A program made the position numbers and the translations under genes. Below are positions 1 to 7,273 of a DNA stretch of 15,134 nt, piece by piece. This DNA comes from JBOHPP01 sp050731755. Its GTDB lineage: Bacteria; Methylomirabilota; Methylomirabilia; Rokubacteriales; CSP1-6. Position 1 is the first letter of the stretch, and each line of letters opens with the position of its first letter. The notes under the pieces are model-generated. The model saw only the letters and a program-made list of their open reading frames with translations. It was not told the DNA's origin and made no database searches. The stretch is from contig JBOHPP010000111.1 in the NCBI GenBank assembly GCA_050731755.1, positions 1-15,134 on the forward strand. Reading direction: 5' to 3'.

Positions 1-119
1 AAGAACTGCGTGTGGGGCCGAGTGGGTGACGGAGCCTGGCCAGCCGGGGCCACACCGGCGACAGGACCCGCCCGTCTCTCGCGCGCGGTGCGTTCATGAG
101 GGATCCTGACTAGGCCCGC

Positions 120-797
120 GTGGGTCGCAAGGGCCGCGTCGCCCTGAAGGCGGCGGCGTGGGCGGCGTGCCTGGCGCCGCTGGCGGCGCTCGTCTGGTGG
201 ATCGTCACCGACGACCTCACCGCGAACCCCATCAGCTTCGTCACCAACCATCTCGGGATCTGGACCTTCCGGCTCTTGCTGACAGCACTGGCCATGACGC
301 CGCTGCGGATCCTGACCGGCTGGGGCTGGCCGGCGCTGCTCCGGCGGCTACTAGGGCTCTTCGCCTTCGCGTACGCGTGCGTGCACTTCTCCGTCTGGAT
401 CTTCCTCGACCATTTCTTCAACTGGAGCCAGATGGCGGCCGACATCGTCAAGCGCCCCTACATCACCGTCGGCATGGCGACGCTCACGCTGCTGGTGCCG
501 CTGGCCGCGACGTCCACCGCCGGCATGGTCAAACGCTTGGGGGCAGCGAACTGGAAGCGCCTGCACCGCCTGGCCTACGCGGCCGGTGTGGGCGCGGCCC
601 TGCATTTCCTCTGGCTGGCCAAGGTCGGGCGGATCGAGCCCTACTACTACGCGGCGGTCCTGGTCCTGCTGCTGGGCGTACGAGCGGCCGACGCGCTCCG
701 GCGCCTGGTCCGGCGGCGGCGAGCGCAGCGGCAGGCCGCCCGGGCGGCGGCGCCCGGTCGCGAAAATTCCCCGCCGCGCGTCCCCGCCTCACCGTAA
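120..797 (+). CDS. msrQ: MsrQ, haem-binding membrane subunit of the MsrPQ methionine-sulfoxide reductase
   Basis: 225 aa. In the known family, MsrQ is an inner-membrane haem b protein that passes electrons from the quinone pool or flavin to periplasmic MsrP, which repairs oxidised methionines in envelope proteins. The sequence shows several hydrophobic spans (about 10-30, 47-62, 77-97, 115-132, 152-168, 176-190) and the family signatures TPLR (60-63), LGLFAFAYACVHF (78-90), KRPYITVG (111-118), ATS (130-132) and WKRLHRLAY (145-153). H89, H149 and H162 are the expected haem-ligand histidines. A basic Arg-rich tail closes the protein. The start is forced: an in-frame TAG lies at 111-113 and GTG at 120 is the only upstream start, with no good Shine-Dalgarno. 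No MsrP-like sequence is seen in bases 1-119. phnA follows after 14 nt, so co-transcription is likely. Confidence 0.88.
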   Translation: MGRKGRVALKAAAWAACLAPLAALVWWIVTDDLTANPISFVTNHLGIWTFRLLLTALAMTPLRILTGWGWPALLRRLLGLFAFAYACVHFSVWIFLDHFFNWSQMAADIVKRPYITVGMATLTLLVPLAATSTAGMVKRLGAANWKRLHRLAYAAGVGAALHFLWLAKVGRIEPYYYAAVLVLLLGVRAADALRRLVRRRRAQRQAARAAAPGRENSPPRVPASP

Positions 798-811
798 TAT
801 CCCGTCTGGCC

Positions 812-2047
812 ATGAGCGCCGGCGCCTCGCTTTCCGTCAACGGCCGCAACTATCGTTTTCCCCGACGGCCCACGGTCGTCGTGTGCATCGACGGAGGCGA
901 GCCCGAGTATTTCGATCGGGCCGTCGCGGCCGGGGTGGCGCCGGCTATGACCAGGTTCCGGGCCCAGGGGGTCTCGCGCCTGGCCCGCTGCGTGGTGCCG
1001 AGCTTCACCAATCCCAACAACCTGTCCATCGTGACCGGCGTCCCGCCCTCCGTCCACGGTATCTCGGGCAACTTTTTCTGGGACGCGGCCGCGGGGCAGG
1101 AGGTGATGATGAACGACCCGCGCTTCCTGCGCTGCGGCACGCTCCTGGCGTCGCTGGCCGGGGCGGGGGCCCGGTGCGTCGTCGTCACCGCCAAGGACAA
1201 GCTTCGGCGTCTGCTCGGTCACGGGATGAGCGGCATCTGCTTCTCCTCGGAGAAGGCCGCCGAGGTCCGCAAGGAGGAGCACGGCATCGACCGGGTCACC
1301 GACCTCGTGCCCATGCCGGTTCCCGACGTGTACAGCGCCGAGCTGTCCGAGTACGTGCTGGCGGCCGGACTGGCCCTGCTCGAGCGGGACCGGCCCGACG
1401 TCATGTACCTCTCGCTCACCGACTACATCCAGCACAAGCACCCGCCGGCCGATCCGGTGGCCCTCCGGTTCTACGCCATGCTCGACCGCTACTTCGACGC
1501 CTTCGACCGCGCCGGCGCCGTGCTGGGGATCACCGCCGACCACGGGATGAACGCCAAGGCGCGCCCTGACGGCTCGCCGAACGTGGTGTACCTGCGTCCC
1601 CTGCTGGAGCACCTGCTGGGACCGGGCCGCGCGCGGGTGATCCTGCCCATCACCGATCCCTACGTCGTCCACCACGGCGCCCTCGGCTCCTTCGCCACCG
1701 TCTACCTCGAGCGGCCGGCCGACGTCCCGGCGGTGATGGCGCGGTTGCGGGCCACCGACGGGATCGCCGAGATCTACGACCGGGCCGGCGGATGTGCGCG
1801 CTTCGAGCTCCCCGCCGATCGGGTGGGCGACGTCATCGTGATCGCCGATCGCCACGTGGTCCTGGGCAAGGCGCCCGCCGAGCACGATCTGTCGCTGCTC
1901 GAAGAGCCGCTCCGCTCGCATGGCGGCGTGAGCGAGCAGACGGTGCCCTTCGTCATCAACCGGCCGCTCTCGTCCGCCTACGCCGGACGGCCGGGAGAGC
2001 TGAGGAACTTCGACCTCTTCGACCACGTGCTGAACGGGGTCGACTGA
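812..2047 (+). CDS. phnA: Phosphonoacetate hydrolase (alkaline-phosphatase superfamily)
   Basis: 411 aa. PhnA cleaves the C-P bond of phosphonoacetate to acetate and phosphate, using two metal ions and a Thr nucleophile. From memory of the Pseudomonas fluorescens enzyme, the match is nearly full length: CIDGGEPEY (25-33), SFTNPNNLSIVTG (64-76), TAKDKLRRLLGH (126-137), SLTDYIQHKH (201-210), TADHGMNAK (241-249), LPITDPYVVHHGALGS (278-293) and LRSHGGVSEQ (367-376). Visible active-site residues are D27, T66 (nucleophile), D204, H208, D243, H244 and H370, all intact. The ATG at 812 gives an N-terminus that aligns with known PhnA, although no clear Shine-Dalgarno precedes it. The usual 2-aminoethylphosphonate partners phnW and phnY are absent here; instead the gene sits between msrQ and the M16 pair, ending 2 nt before the next start. 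A relaxed-specificity phosphodiesterase of the same superfamily is the main alternative. Confidence 0.9.
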   Translation: MSAGASLSVNGRNYRFPRRPTVVVCIDGGEPEYFDRAVAAGVAPAMTRFRAQGVSRLARCVVPSFTNPNNLSIVTGVPPSVHGISGNFFWDAAAGQEVMMNDPRFLRCGTLLASLAGAGARCVVVTAKDKLRRLLGHGMSGICFSSEKAAEVRKEEHGIDRVTDLVPMPVPDVYSAELSEYVLAAGLALLERDRPDVMYLSLTDYIQHKHPPADPVALRFYAMLDRYFDAFDRAGAVLGITADHGMNAKARPDGSPNVVYLRPLLEHLLGPGRARVILPITDPYVVHHGALGSFATVYLERPADVPAVMARLRATDGIAEIYDRAGGCARFELPADRVGDVIVIADRHVVLGKAPAEHDLSLLEEPLRSHGGVSEQTVPFVINRPLSSAYAGRPGELRNFDLFDHVLNGVD

Positions 2048-2049
2048 GT

Positions 2050-3378
2050 ATGGGACGCTGGCTGGCGCTGGCCGCGCTGCTCTCGCTCGTCGCCGGGTGC
2101 GCGGCGGGTGGCGGTCCGCCGGCGCCGGCCGTGGCCCCCGGGCCGACGCGTGAGGTGTTGCCCAACGGCGTGGTGCTCATCGTGCACGAGCACCGGGCCA
2201 GCGACGTGGTGGCGCTGCAGCTCTGGCTGCGGGTCGGCGGGCGCGACGAGGCTGCCGAGGAGCTGGGGCTGTCGCACTACCTTGAGCACATGCTCTTCAA
2301 GGGCACACCCACCCGGCCACCGGGTTCCATCGACCGCCTGATCGAAGGGCTGGGCGGACAGTCCAACGCCTTCACGTCCTACGACTACACCCACTACGAC
2401 GTCGTGCTGCCCGCCGCGAATCTGAGCGTGGGCATCGAGCTGCTGGCCGACATCGCCGTCAACGCCAGCTTCGAGCCGGACGAGCTCGACGCCGAGCGCA
2501 AGGTCGTCTTCGAAGAGATGCGGCTGACCGAGGACAATCCGGACCGGTTCATGGTGCGCCGGCTCTACGGGACGGCGTACATCCCGCATCCCTACGGCCG
2601 GCCCATCCTGGGGACACCCGAGCTGATCCAGACGCTGACGCGCGAACGGCTCCGCGCCTACTACACGAAGTACTACGTGCCCCGGCACATGGCGCTCGTC
2701 GTGGTGGGGGCCGTGCGGCCGGACGACGTGCGCGGGCTGGCCCGGGCGACGTTCGGCCGTCTGACCGGCTCGGCGTCGCCGCGCCCGACGCCGCCGCGGC
2801 CGCCGGCGCTCGATCCCACGCGCCGCGTGGATGTGCCCCGTCCCGAGCAGCAGGCGTACCTGGGGCTCGCCTGGCGGACGGCGGCCACCAACGAGACCGA
2901 CGTCTATGCCGTCGACCTGCTCACCTTGATCCTGGGCGACGGCCCCAGCTCGCGGCTCAATCAGGCGCTGCGCGAGCGCCAACGGCTCGTCTTCGCCATC
3001 GAGGCGGGCTACGGCGCCTGGGAGAAGGCCGGCATGGTGACGGTCACCGCCCGCCTCGATCCCGGCAATCTCGAGCGCGTGGAGGCCGCGGTCCTGGAGG
3101 AGATCGCCAGGGTGCACGCCGAGGGCGTGACGGAGGCCGAGCGCCAGCGCGCCATCATCACGGCCGAATCCAACTACGCATTCGACATCGAGACGGCCGA
3201 GGGGTTGGCCAAGAGCTACGGCCAGGCCGAGACCACGTGGACGTTGAACGACGAGCTGCAATATCTCTCGCGCCTGCGTCAGGTGAGCGGTGCCCAGATC
3301 CAGGCGGTCGCCCGGAAGTACTTCGGGACCAACAACTATGCGCGCGTGCGGTTCGTGCCGGCCGGAGCGCGGCGATGA
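2050..3378 (+). CDS. M16 family zinc metallopeptidase, catalytic partner (lipoprotein)
   Basis: 442 aa. Residues 1-17 form a signal peptide ending in the lipobox LVAGC, so C17 is probably lipidated and the protein periplasmic-facing. The inverted zinc motif HxxEH is H76-YL-E79-H80, with E155/E156 about 75 residues later as the third ligand, as in pitrilysin-family enzymes. The N-terminal peptidase half spans about 33-220 and the C-terminal M16 half about 230-440. In the C-terminal half, the position where the Arg/Tyr pair is expected reads R308 and F315, so the tyrosine is missing. The start ATG at 2050 lies 2 nt after the phnA stop, suggesting translational coupling. The gene overlaps the next M16 gene by ATGA, so the two proteins should be made together and probably form a heterodimer. 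Substrates are unknown. Confidence 0.9.
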   Translation: MGRWLALAALLSLVAGCAAGGGPPAPAVAPGPTREVLPNGVVLIVHEHRASDVVALQLWLRVGGRDEAAEELGLSHYLEHMLFKGTPTRPPGSIDRLIEGLGGQSNAFTSYDYTHYDVVLPAANLSVGIELLADIAVNASFEPDELDAERKVVFEEMRLTEDNPDRFMVRRLYGTAYIPHPYGRPILGTPELIQTLTRERLRAYYTKYYVPRHMALVVVGAVRPDDVRGLARATFGRLTGSASPRPTPPRPPALDPTRRVDVPRPEQQAYLGLAWRTAATNETDVYAVDLLTLILGDGPSSRLNQALRERQRLVFAIEAGYGAWEKAGMVTVTARLDPGNLERVEAAVLEEIARVHAEGVTEAERQRAIITAESNYAFDIETAEGLAKSYGQAETTWTLNDELQYLSRLRQVSGAQIQAVARKYFGTNNYARVRFVPAGARR

Positions 3379-4682
3379 GCCGGCGGCGCGCCGGCCTGGC
3401 CCTGGCCCTCCTGGTGGCCGCGCTGGCGGCGCCCCGTGGCGCCACGGCGGCCGCGCCGGTGCGGGAGCGACTGGACAACGGGCTCACCGTGCTGGTCCGC
3501 GAGAATCCGGTAGCGCCGGTGGTCGCCGTCTCGCTCCTGCTCAAGACGGGCACACGCTGGGAGAGGGTGGAGCAGGCCGGCATCTCGAACTTCCTCCACG
3601 CCGTCATGGTCAAGGGGACGACTCGGCGGAGCGGAGCCGACCTCGCCGAAGCGATCGCCGCGCTGGGAGGCAAGCTCAGCGCTTCCGGCGACATCGACTA
3701 CTCGGGAATCAGCGCCAGCGCCCTGGCCCGCTACTGGCGCGAACTACTGGCCCTGACCGCGGAGCTGGCGCTGGAGCCGAAGCTCGCCCCCGATGACGTT
3801 CCGACCGAACGCGACTGGCTGGTGTCGCGCATCCAGCGGCAGCGCGACAGTCCCTCGGCGCGCGCGTTCGATGAGTTCTACGCCGCGCTGTACGGGTCGC
3901 ACCCCTACGGGCTTCCCAGCCTGGGCACGCCGGCGTCGCTGGCCCGCATCGATCACGCCGTGCTCGTGGCCCACTACCGCGCCGTCTATCGGCCGGAGCG
4001 GATGATCCTGGCCGTCAGCGGCCAGGTGCGGGCCGACGAAGTCCTCGCCGAGGCCCGCCGGCTGTTCGGCGGGCTGCCCCGCGGCGGCGCCGCAGCCGAG
4101 CCCGGCAACGCGCCGCCGGTGCGGGGAGCGCGCCGGCTCGTGGTGGAGCAGGCAGCCCAGCAGGCGCAGATCCTGGCCGGCGGCCTGGCGCCCTCGCTCG
4201 ATCAGGCCGACCACGCCGCCGTCAAGGTCCTCGCCACCGTGCTGGGCGGCGGCATGGCTGGCCGGCTATTCGCCGAGCTGCGGGACAAGCAAGCTCTGGC
4301 CTACACCGCCAACGCATTCTACGACCCCGTGAAGGAGCCGGGCGCGCTCATCCTCTACCTCGGCACCGCGCCCGACAACGCCGGGCGCGCGGAGGCGGCC
4401 CTGCTGCGGGAGATCGAGCGCATCCAAGCCGAGCTCGTTACGTTCGACGAGCTGGCCCGAGCCAAAGGCTACCTGCTGGGCAACTACGCCATGGACCGTC
4501 GGACCAACGCGCGGCAGGCGTGGTACATGGCGTTCTACGAGATCGAAGGCGTGGGGCAGGATTTTCCCGATCGCTACCGGCGCGCCGTGGAGGCGGTGAC
4601 CGCGGCCGACGTGCAGCGCGTGGCCCGCGCCTATCTGCCCGCGCCCACGATCGTCGTTCTCCGGCCGCCCGCCGGTCGCTGA
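3375..4682 (+). CDS. M16 family non-catalytic partner subunit (zinc motif lost)
   Basis: 435 aa with a Sec signal peptide (basic MSRRR, hydrophobic core to about 19, cleavage probably after ATA near 23-26); no lipobox. It has the two-domain M16 fold, but the stretch aligning with HYLEHMLFKG of its neighbour reads NFLHAVMVKG (72-81), so the zinc-binding His and catalytic Glu are gone. It retains R303 and Y310 (ELRDKQALAY), the Arg/Tyr pair missing from the neighbour. In the Sphingomonas M16 heterodimer one chain supplies zinc and the other the R/Y pair; the same division is inferred here. The start ATG overlaps the previous stop (ATGA at 3375-3378), with GGAG at 3363-3366 as ribosome-binding site. 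It is probably the last gene of the msrQ-phnA-M16-M16 run. Confidence 0.88.
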   Translation: MSRRRAGLALALLVAALAAPRGATAAAPVRERLDNGLTVLVRENPVAPVVAVSLLLKTGTRWERVEQAGISNFLHAVMVKGTTRRSGADLAEAIAALGGKLSASGDIDYSGISASALARYWRELLALTAELALEPKLAPDDVPTERDWLVSRIQRQRDSPSARAFDEFYAALYGSHPYGLPSLGTPASLARIDHAVLVAHYRAVYRPERMILAVSGQVRADEVLAEARRLFGGLPRGGAAAEPGNAPPVRGARRLVVEQAAQQAQILAGGLAPSLDQADHAAVKVLATVLGGGMAGRLFAELRDKQALAYTANAFYDPVKEPGALILYLGTAPDNAGRAEAALLREIERIQAELVTFDELARAKGYLLGNYAMDRRTNARQAWYMAFYEIEGVGQDFPDRYRRAVEAVTAADVQRVARAYLPAPTIVVLRPPAGR

Positions 4683-4774
4683 CGGCCCGCACCGCGGAAC
4701 GGTTCTCGACCCTTACACCGTGGCGTTGTTCGACATTGAGCTGTTTTCCACAGGCAGTTCAGACCCGCTTCCTG

Positions 4775-4803
4775 TCGACACGTTCCTACCCGCACTATAT
4801 GCT
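4775..4803 (+). promoter_or_regulatory. Candidate sigma70-type promoter upstream of mlaA
   Basis: TCGACA (4775-4780, 5 of 6 matches to the -35 consensus) is separated by 17 nt from TATGCT (4798-4803, 4 of 6 to the -10 consensus). It lies in the only sizeable gap (164 bp) of the left + strand cluster and about 43 nt before the mlaA start. The call rests on base matches alone. Confidence 0.35.
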
Positions 4804-4833
4804 GTCGGCACCGGAGTGGGAGTGGTGAGCATG

Positions 4834-4840
4834 AGGAGGG
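4834..4840 (+). promoter_or_regulatory. Strong ribosome-binding site deciding the TTG start of mlaA
   Basis: AGGAGGG ends 6 nt before the TTG at 4847. The nearby ATG at 4831 is in another frame, and starting at the TTG gives a complete signal peptide with lipobox. The rare start codon is therefore well supported. Confidence 0.75.
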
Positions 4841-4846
4841 AGCCGC

Positions 4847-5755
4847 TTGCGCCCTGTCCTGAGTCGCCTCGGGTACCGATGTGCGGCCATCGTCGTGTGG
4901 GCTGTCCTCGCGCTCGCCCTGCCCGGCTGTGGCAGTCTCGCGAAGTCGCTTCGGGTCGAGCGCGTTCCGCTCCCGACCGCCGACGCCCGCGCTGACGTCG
5001 ATGCCGCGCCCGCCGCGGCTCCCGGCGCGGTCGACACCACCGCATCAGAGCCGGCGCGGGTGACGGCGCAGACGACCGAGGGGCAGCCGGTGCCGGCAGT
5101 TCCCCAGAAAGAGACCACCCTCGAACCGCCGGACGCGACGGAGGAAGCCGAGGCGTATGACCCCTGGGAGTCGTTCAACGAAAAGATGTTCGAGTTCAAT
5201 CTCCGGGTGGACCGTTACGTGCTGAAGCCGGTGACCCGCGTCTACCGCGTGATCATTCCCGACGAGGCCCAGGTCCTCATCGCCAATGGGTTCGACAACA
5301 TCAGTTGGGTCCCGCGATTCGTCAACAGCCTGCTCCAGGGCAAGTGGGGTGGCGCCGGTCGCGAGCTGTCGCGCTTCCTGATCAACAGCACGGCCGGGAT
5401 CGGCGGTCTCTTCGACCCGGCCAAGGACTACTGGGGGATCAGGTCCAGCCGGGAGGACTTCGGCCAGACCCTCGGCACATGGGACAATGGCCCCGGCCCG
5501 TATCTGGTGCTGCCCCTGATGCCGCCGATGACCGTGCGTGACGGCATCGGGCGGGGCGTGGACTCGTTCCTCAATCCGCTCAGCTACGTGCTGCCGTTCT
5601 TCTGGGATCGATTCGGGATGACCGTCGGCGAGCTCGTCAACGAGCGGGCCCTGTACTACGAGCTGTTCCAGGGTGTCGAGGAGACCACCCTCGACCTCTA
5701 CAGTTCCGTGCGGCACTTTTATCTGCAGCGCCGCGAGAAGCAGATCAAGGAGTAG
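4847..5755 (+). CDS. mlaA: MlaA/VacJ outer-membrane lipoprotein
   Basis: 302 aa. MlaA sits in the inner leaflet of the outer membrane and removes mislocalised phospholipids, handing them to the MlaC/MlaFEDB retrograde pathway. The signal peptide ends in LALPGC, so C28 is the lipidation site. Residues 40-100 are an Ala/Pro-rich linker, longer than in Escherichia coli MlaA. The conserved core follows: YDPWESFNEKMFEFN (104-118), SRFLINSTAGIGGLFDPA (175-192), EDFGQTLGTW (203-212), GPYLVLPLMPP (217-227) and FLNPLSYVLP (241-250). Translation probably starts at TTG 4847 behind AGGAGGG. No other mla gene is in the window; the next gene, a multihaem cytochrome c, begins 26 nt downstream on the same strand and is likely co-transcribed. 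Confidence 0.92.
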   Translation: MRPVLSRLGYRCAAIVVWAVLALALPGCGSLAKSLRVERVPLPTADARADVDAAPAAAPGAVDTTASEPARVTAQTTEGQPVPAVPQKETTLEPPDATEEAEAYDPWESFNEKMFEFNLRVDRYVLKPVTRVYRVIIPDEAQVLIANGFDNISWVPRFVNSLLQGKWGGAGRELSRFLINSTAGIGGLFDPAKDYWGIRSSREDFGQTLGTWDNGPGPYLVLPLMPPMTVRDGIGRGVDSFLNPLSYVLPFFWDRFGMTVGELVNERALYYELFQGVEETTLDLYSSVRHFYLQRREKQIKE

Positions 5756-5781
5756 ACACCCGGCGCTGACGAGGCATCGGG

Positions 5782-6693
5782 ATGGCTCGCTGGATCGCAG
5801 TCGCCGGCTGTGCGCTGGCCCTGGGCCTCTCGGCGGTGGTCCTGGCCGGTGGCGCTGCCGCTCCGCCGAGCGCGCGCGACGTTGAGGCCGGCCGGGTGCT
5901 GTACGAGCGCTCCTGCGCCGTGTGTCACGGACCCGGTGGACGGGGCGACGGTCCCTCCGCGGCCGGTTTCGCCACCAAGCCCGCCGATCTGACGGACGGC
6001 CGGCTGATGAATCCGCTCCCCGACGAGTTCCTCACGAGGGTGATCCTCGACGGCGGGCCGGCCGAGGGTCTGGCGCCCACGATGCCGCCGTTTCGCGGCT
6101 TCTTCGGCGAGGCCCAGGCCCGACAGCTCGTCGCCTATCTGCGCGTGCTGGCCCAGCCGCCGTTCCGGCCCGAGATGGCCCGCCCGGTGGTGCGCGTGCC
6201 GGGGGCCCCCGCGCAGCCGATCTTCTTCAGCCATCTGATCCACGCCGGCTCGTTCCAGATCCCGTGCCAGCATTGCCACGCCGACGCGCGCCGCTCGCAG
6301 CACGCCGGGTTGCCATCGGTCGAGCGCTGCATGGGCTGCCACAAGATCATCGGCGCCCAGGACAATCCCGAGATCGCCAAGATCCACGAGTACTGGCGCC
6401 GGCGAGAACCGATCCCCTGGGTGCGGGTGTTCAAGGTTCCCGAGTTCACGTACTTTCCCCACAAGCCGCACGTGGCGGCGGGGCTGGCCTGCCAGACGTG
6501 CCACGGCCCCATCGAACGCATGCGCGTGGTGGGCGCCGAGACCGGTCGCCGCCTGGGCAACGATCTCCTCTACCTGATCGGCCTGAAGCCGCCGCCGCCT
6601 CCGCTCTCGATGGGCTGGTGCGTGGACTGCCACCGCGCCGAGATCGCGCGGGGCAGGCAGGCCCCGCTCGACTGCATCACCTGCCATCATTAA
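5782..6693 (+). CDS. Hexahaem cytochrome c: class I domain fused to an ActA/c7-like pentahaem domain
   Basis: 303 aa. A signal peptide (about 1-26) sends it to the periplasm. Six CxxCH haem-attachment motifs are visible: C45-H49, C162-H166, C183-H187, C237-H241, C280-H284 and C298-H302. Residues 33-125 look like a class I cytochrome c, with GRVLYERSCAVCHGPGGRGDG and M101 in TMPPF as likely axial ligand. Residues 146-303 resemble the pentahaem module of ActA from alternative complex III: PWVRVFKVPEFTYFPHKPHV (212-231), CHGPIERM (240-247) and MGWCVDCHR (277-285). H151, H154, H227 and H230 are candidate axial ligands. ATG 5782 has GAGG at 5771-5774. No other complex III subunit lies nearby, so the electron partner is unknown; periplasmic electron transfer is inferred. 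Confidence 0.88.
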   Translation: MARWIAVAGCALALGLSAVVLAGGAAAPPSARDVEAGRVLYERSCAVCHGPGGRGDGPSAAGFATKPADLTDGRLMNPLPDEFLTRVILDGGPAEGLAPTMPPFRGFFGEAQARQLVAYLRVLAQPPFRPEMARPVVRVPGAPAQPIFFSHLIHAGSFQIPCQHCHADARRSQHAGLPSVERCMGCHKIIGAQDNPEIAKIHEYWRRREPIPWVRVFKVPEFTYFPHKPHVAAGLACQTCHGPIERMRVVGAETGRRLGNDLLYLIGLKPPPPPLSMGWCVDCHRAEIARGRQAPLDCITCHH

Positions 6694-6958
6694 AGTTGGA
6701 GGGGGCTCCTGGGCCCGGGCGTCCTGCGCGGTCGCGAGGAGGAGCCCAAGACGAAGCAGAATCCTGAGCATTTGGCGTTCTCCCCGGCAGTCTAGCGCCT
6801 TCGATGAGTTTGATCGGCGTTCTGCCCCGGAGTTTCGCCCGGGAGGTCGCTCGGTTTTGTCAGGCGCCGGGGCAGGGGACGTCCGGTAACCAACTGAATT
6901 TAGGGGCCCCTTCGCTTGGAACCCTTCTTGCTCGTTGACGCGCCCAGGAGGGGACGCC
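6694..6958 (+). other. Structured intergenic region with two long-range inverted repeats
   Basis: This 265-bp gap shows no convincing gene. It starts with AAGTTGGAGGGGGC (from 6693), a 14-mer repeated exactly at 12536-12549. GGGCTCCT (6703-6710) is the inverse of AGGAGCCC (6740-6747), and TGCCCCGG (6823-6830) is the inverse of CCGGGGCA (6867-6874). Neither stem is followed by a T-run, so they are not classical intrinsic terminators, though the first could end the mlaA-cytochrome transcript. TTGTCA at 6857-6862 resembles a -35 box, but I see no good -10 behind it. No riboswitch class is recognised. Confidence 0.4.
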
Positions 6959-7246
6959 ATGAGTTCCCAGCCCAGCGTGCGCGTGAGGCGAACCATCGAA
7001 GCGGTGCGACCGGAGACAGACGCGTCACCGCGAATGGTTGCGGTATTCCGCCGTCCCGACGATACGATCTGCCACACCCGCTGCGGGCGCGCCCTGACGC
7101 TCCAGGGCGTGCGGGCGATGCTCGAGGCCGATTTCTACTGCTACGCCTGCCTGACCCACGTCACCCTTCCGCTCGCCGTGCTGGACGCGATCCCCTTGGA
7201 ACCCGAGCCCGCGCCGGTGGGACACAGCCCCCGACTCGTAGACTGA
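6959..7246 (+). CDS. Small protein of unknown function with two Cys pairs (possible zinc ribbon)
   Basis: 95 aa; I do not recognise the family. The visible feature is CHxxC (C38, H39, C42) followed 18 residues later by CxxC (C61, C64), a spacing that suggests a single metal-binding knuckle pair. The N-terminus (1-25) is polar and probably disordered, and the C-terminus is Pro-rich. There is no signal peptide or membrane span, so it should be cytoplasmic. ATG 6959 is chosen over the in-frame TTG at 6935 because AGGAGG (6946-6951) lies 7 nt upstream of it. The gene stands alone, preceded by a 265-bp gap and convergent with metH, whose stop is 27 nt away. The strong ribosome-binding site and the regular Cys pattern argue that it is real. 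Confidence 0.65.
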   Translation: MSSQPSVRVRRTIEAVRPETDASPRMVAVFRRPDDTICHTRCGRALTLQGVRAMLEADFYCYACLTHVTLPLAVLDAIPLEPEPAPVGHSPRLVD

Positions 7247-7273
7247 CCGGATCCGCCTCGCCTGCCGGCCGCG

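Noticed and set aside
1..119. Possible 3' end of msrP upstream of msrQ.
   Set aside because: The + strand frames give no MsrP-like C-terminus; all three hit stops without recognisable sequence.
158..811. In-frame upstream extension of phnA through msrQ in another frame.
   Set aside because: The extension is Arg/Ala/Pro/Gly-rich shadow sequence of msrQ. The PhnA homology begins right at ATG 812.
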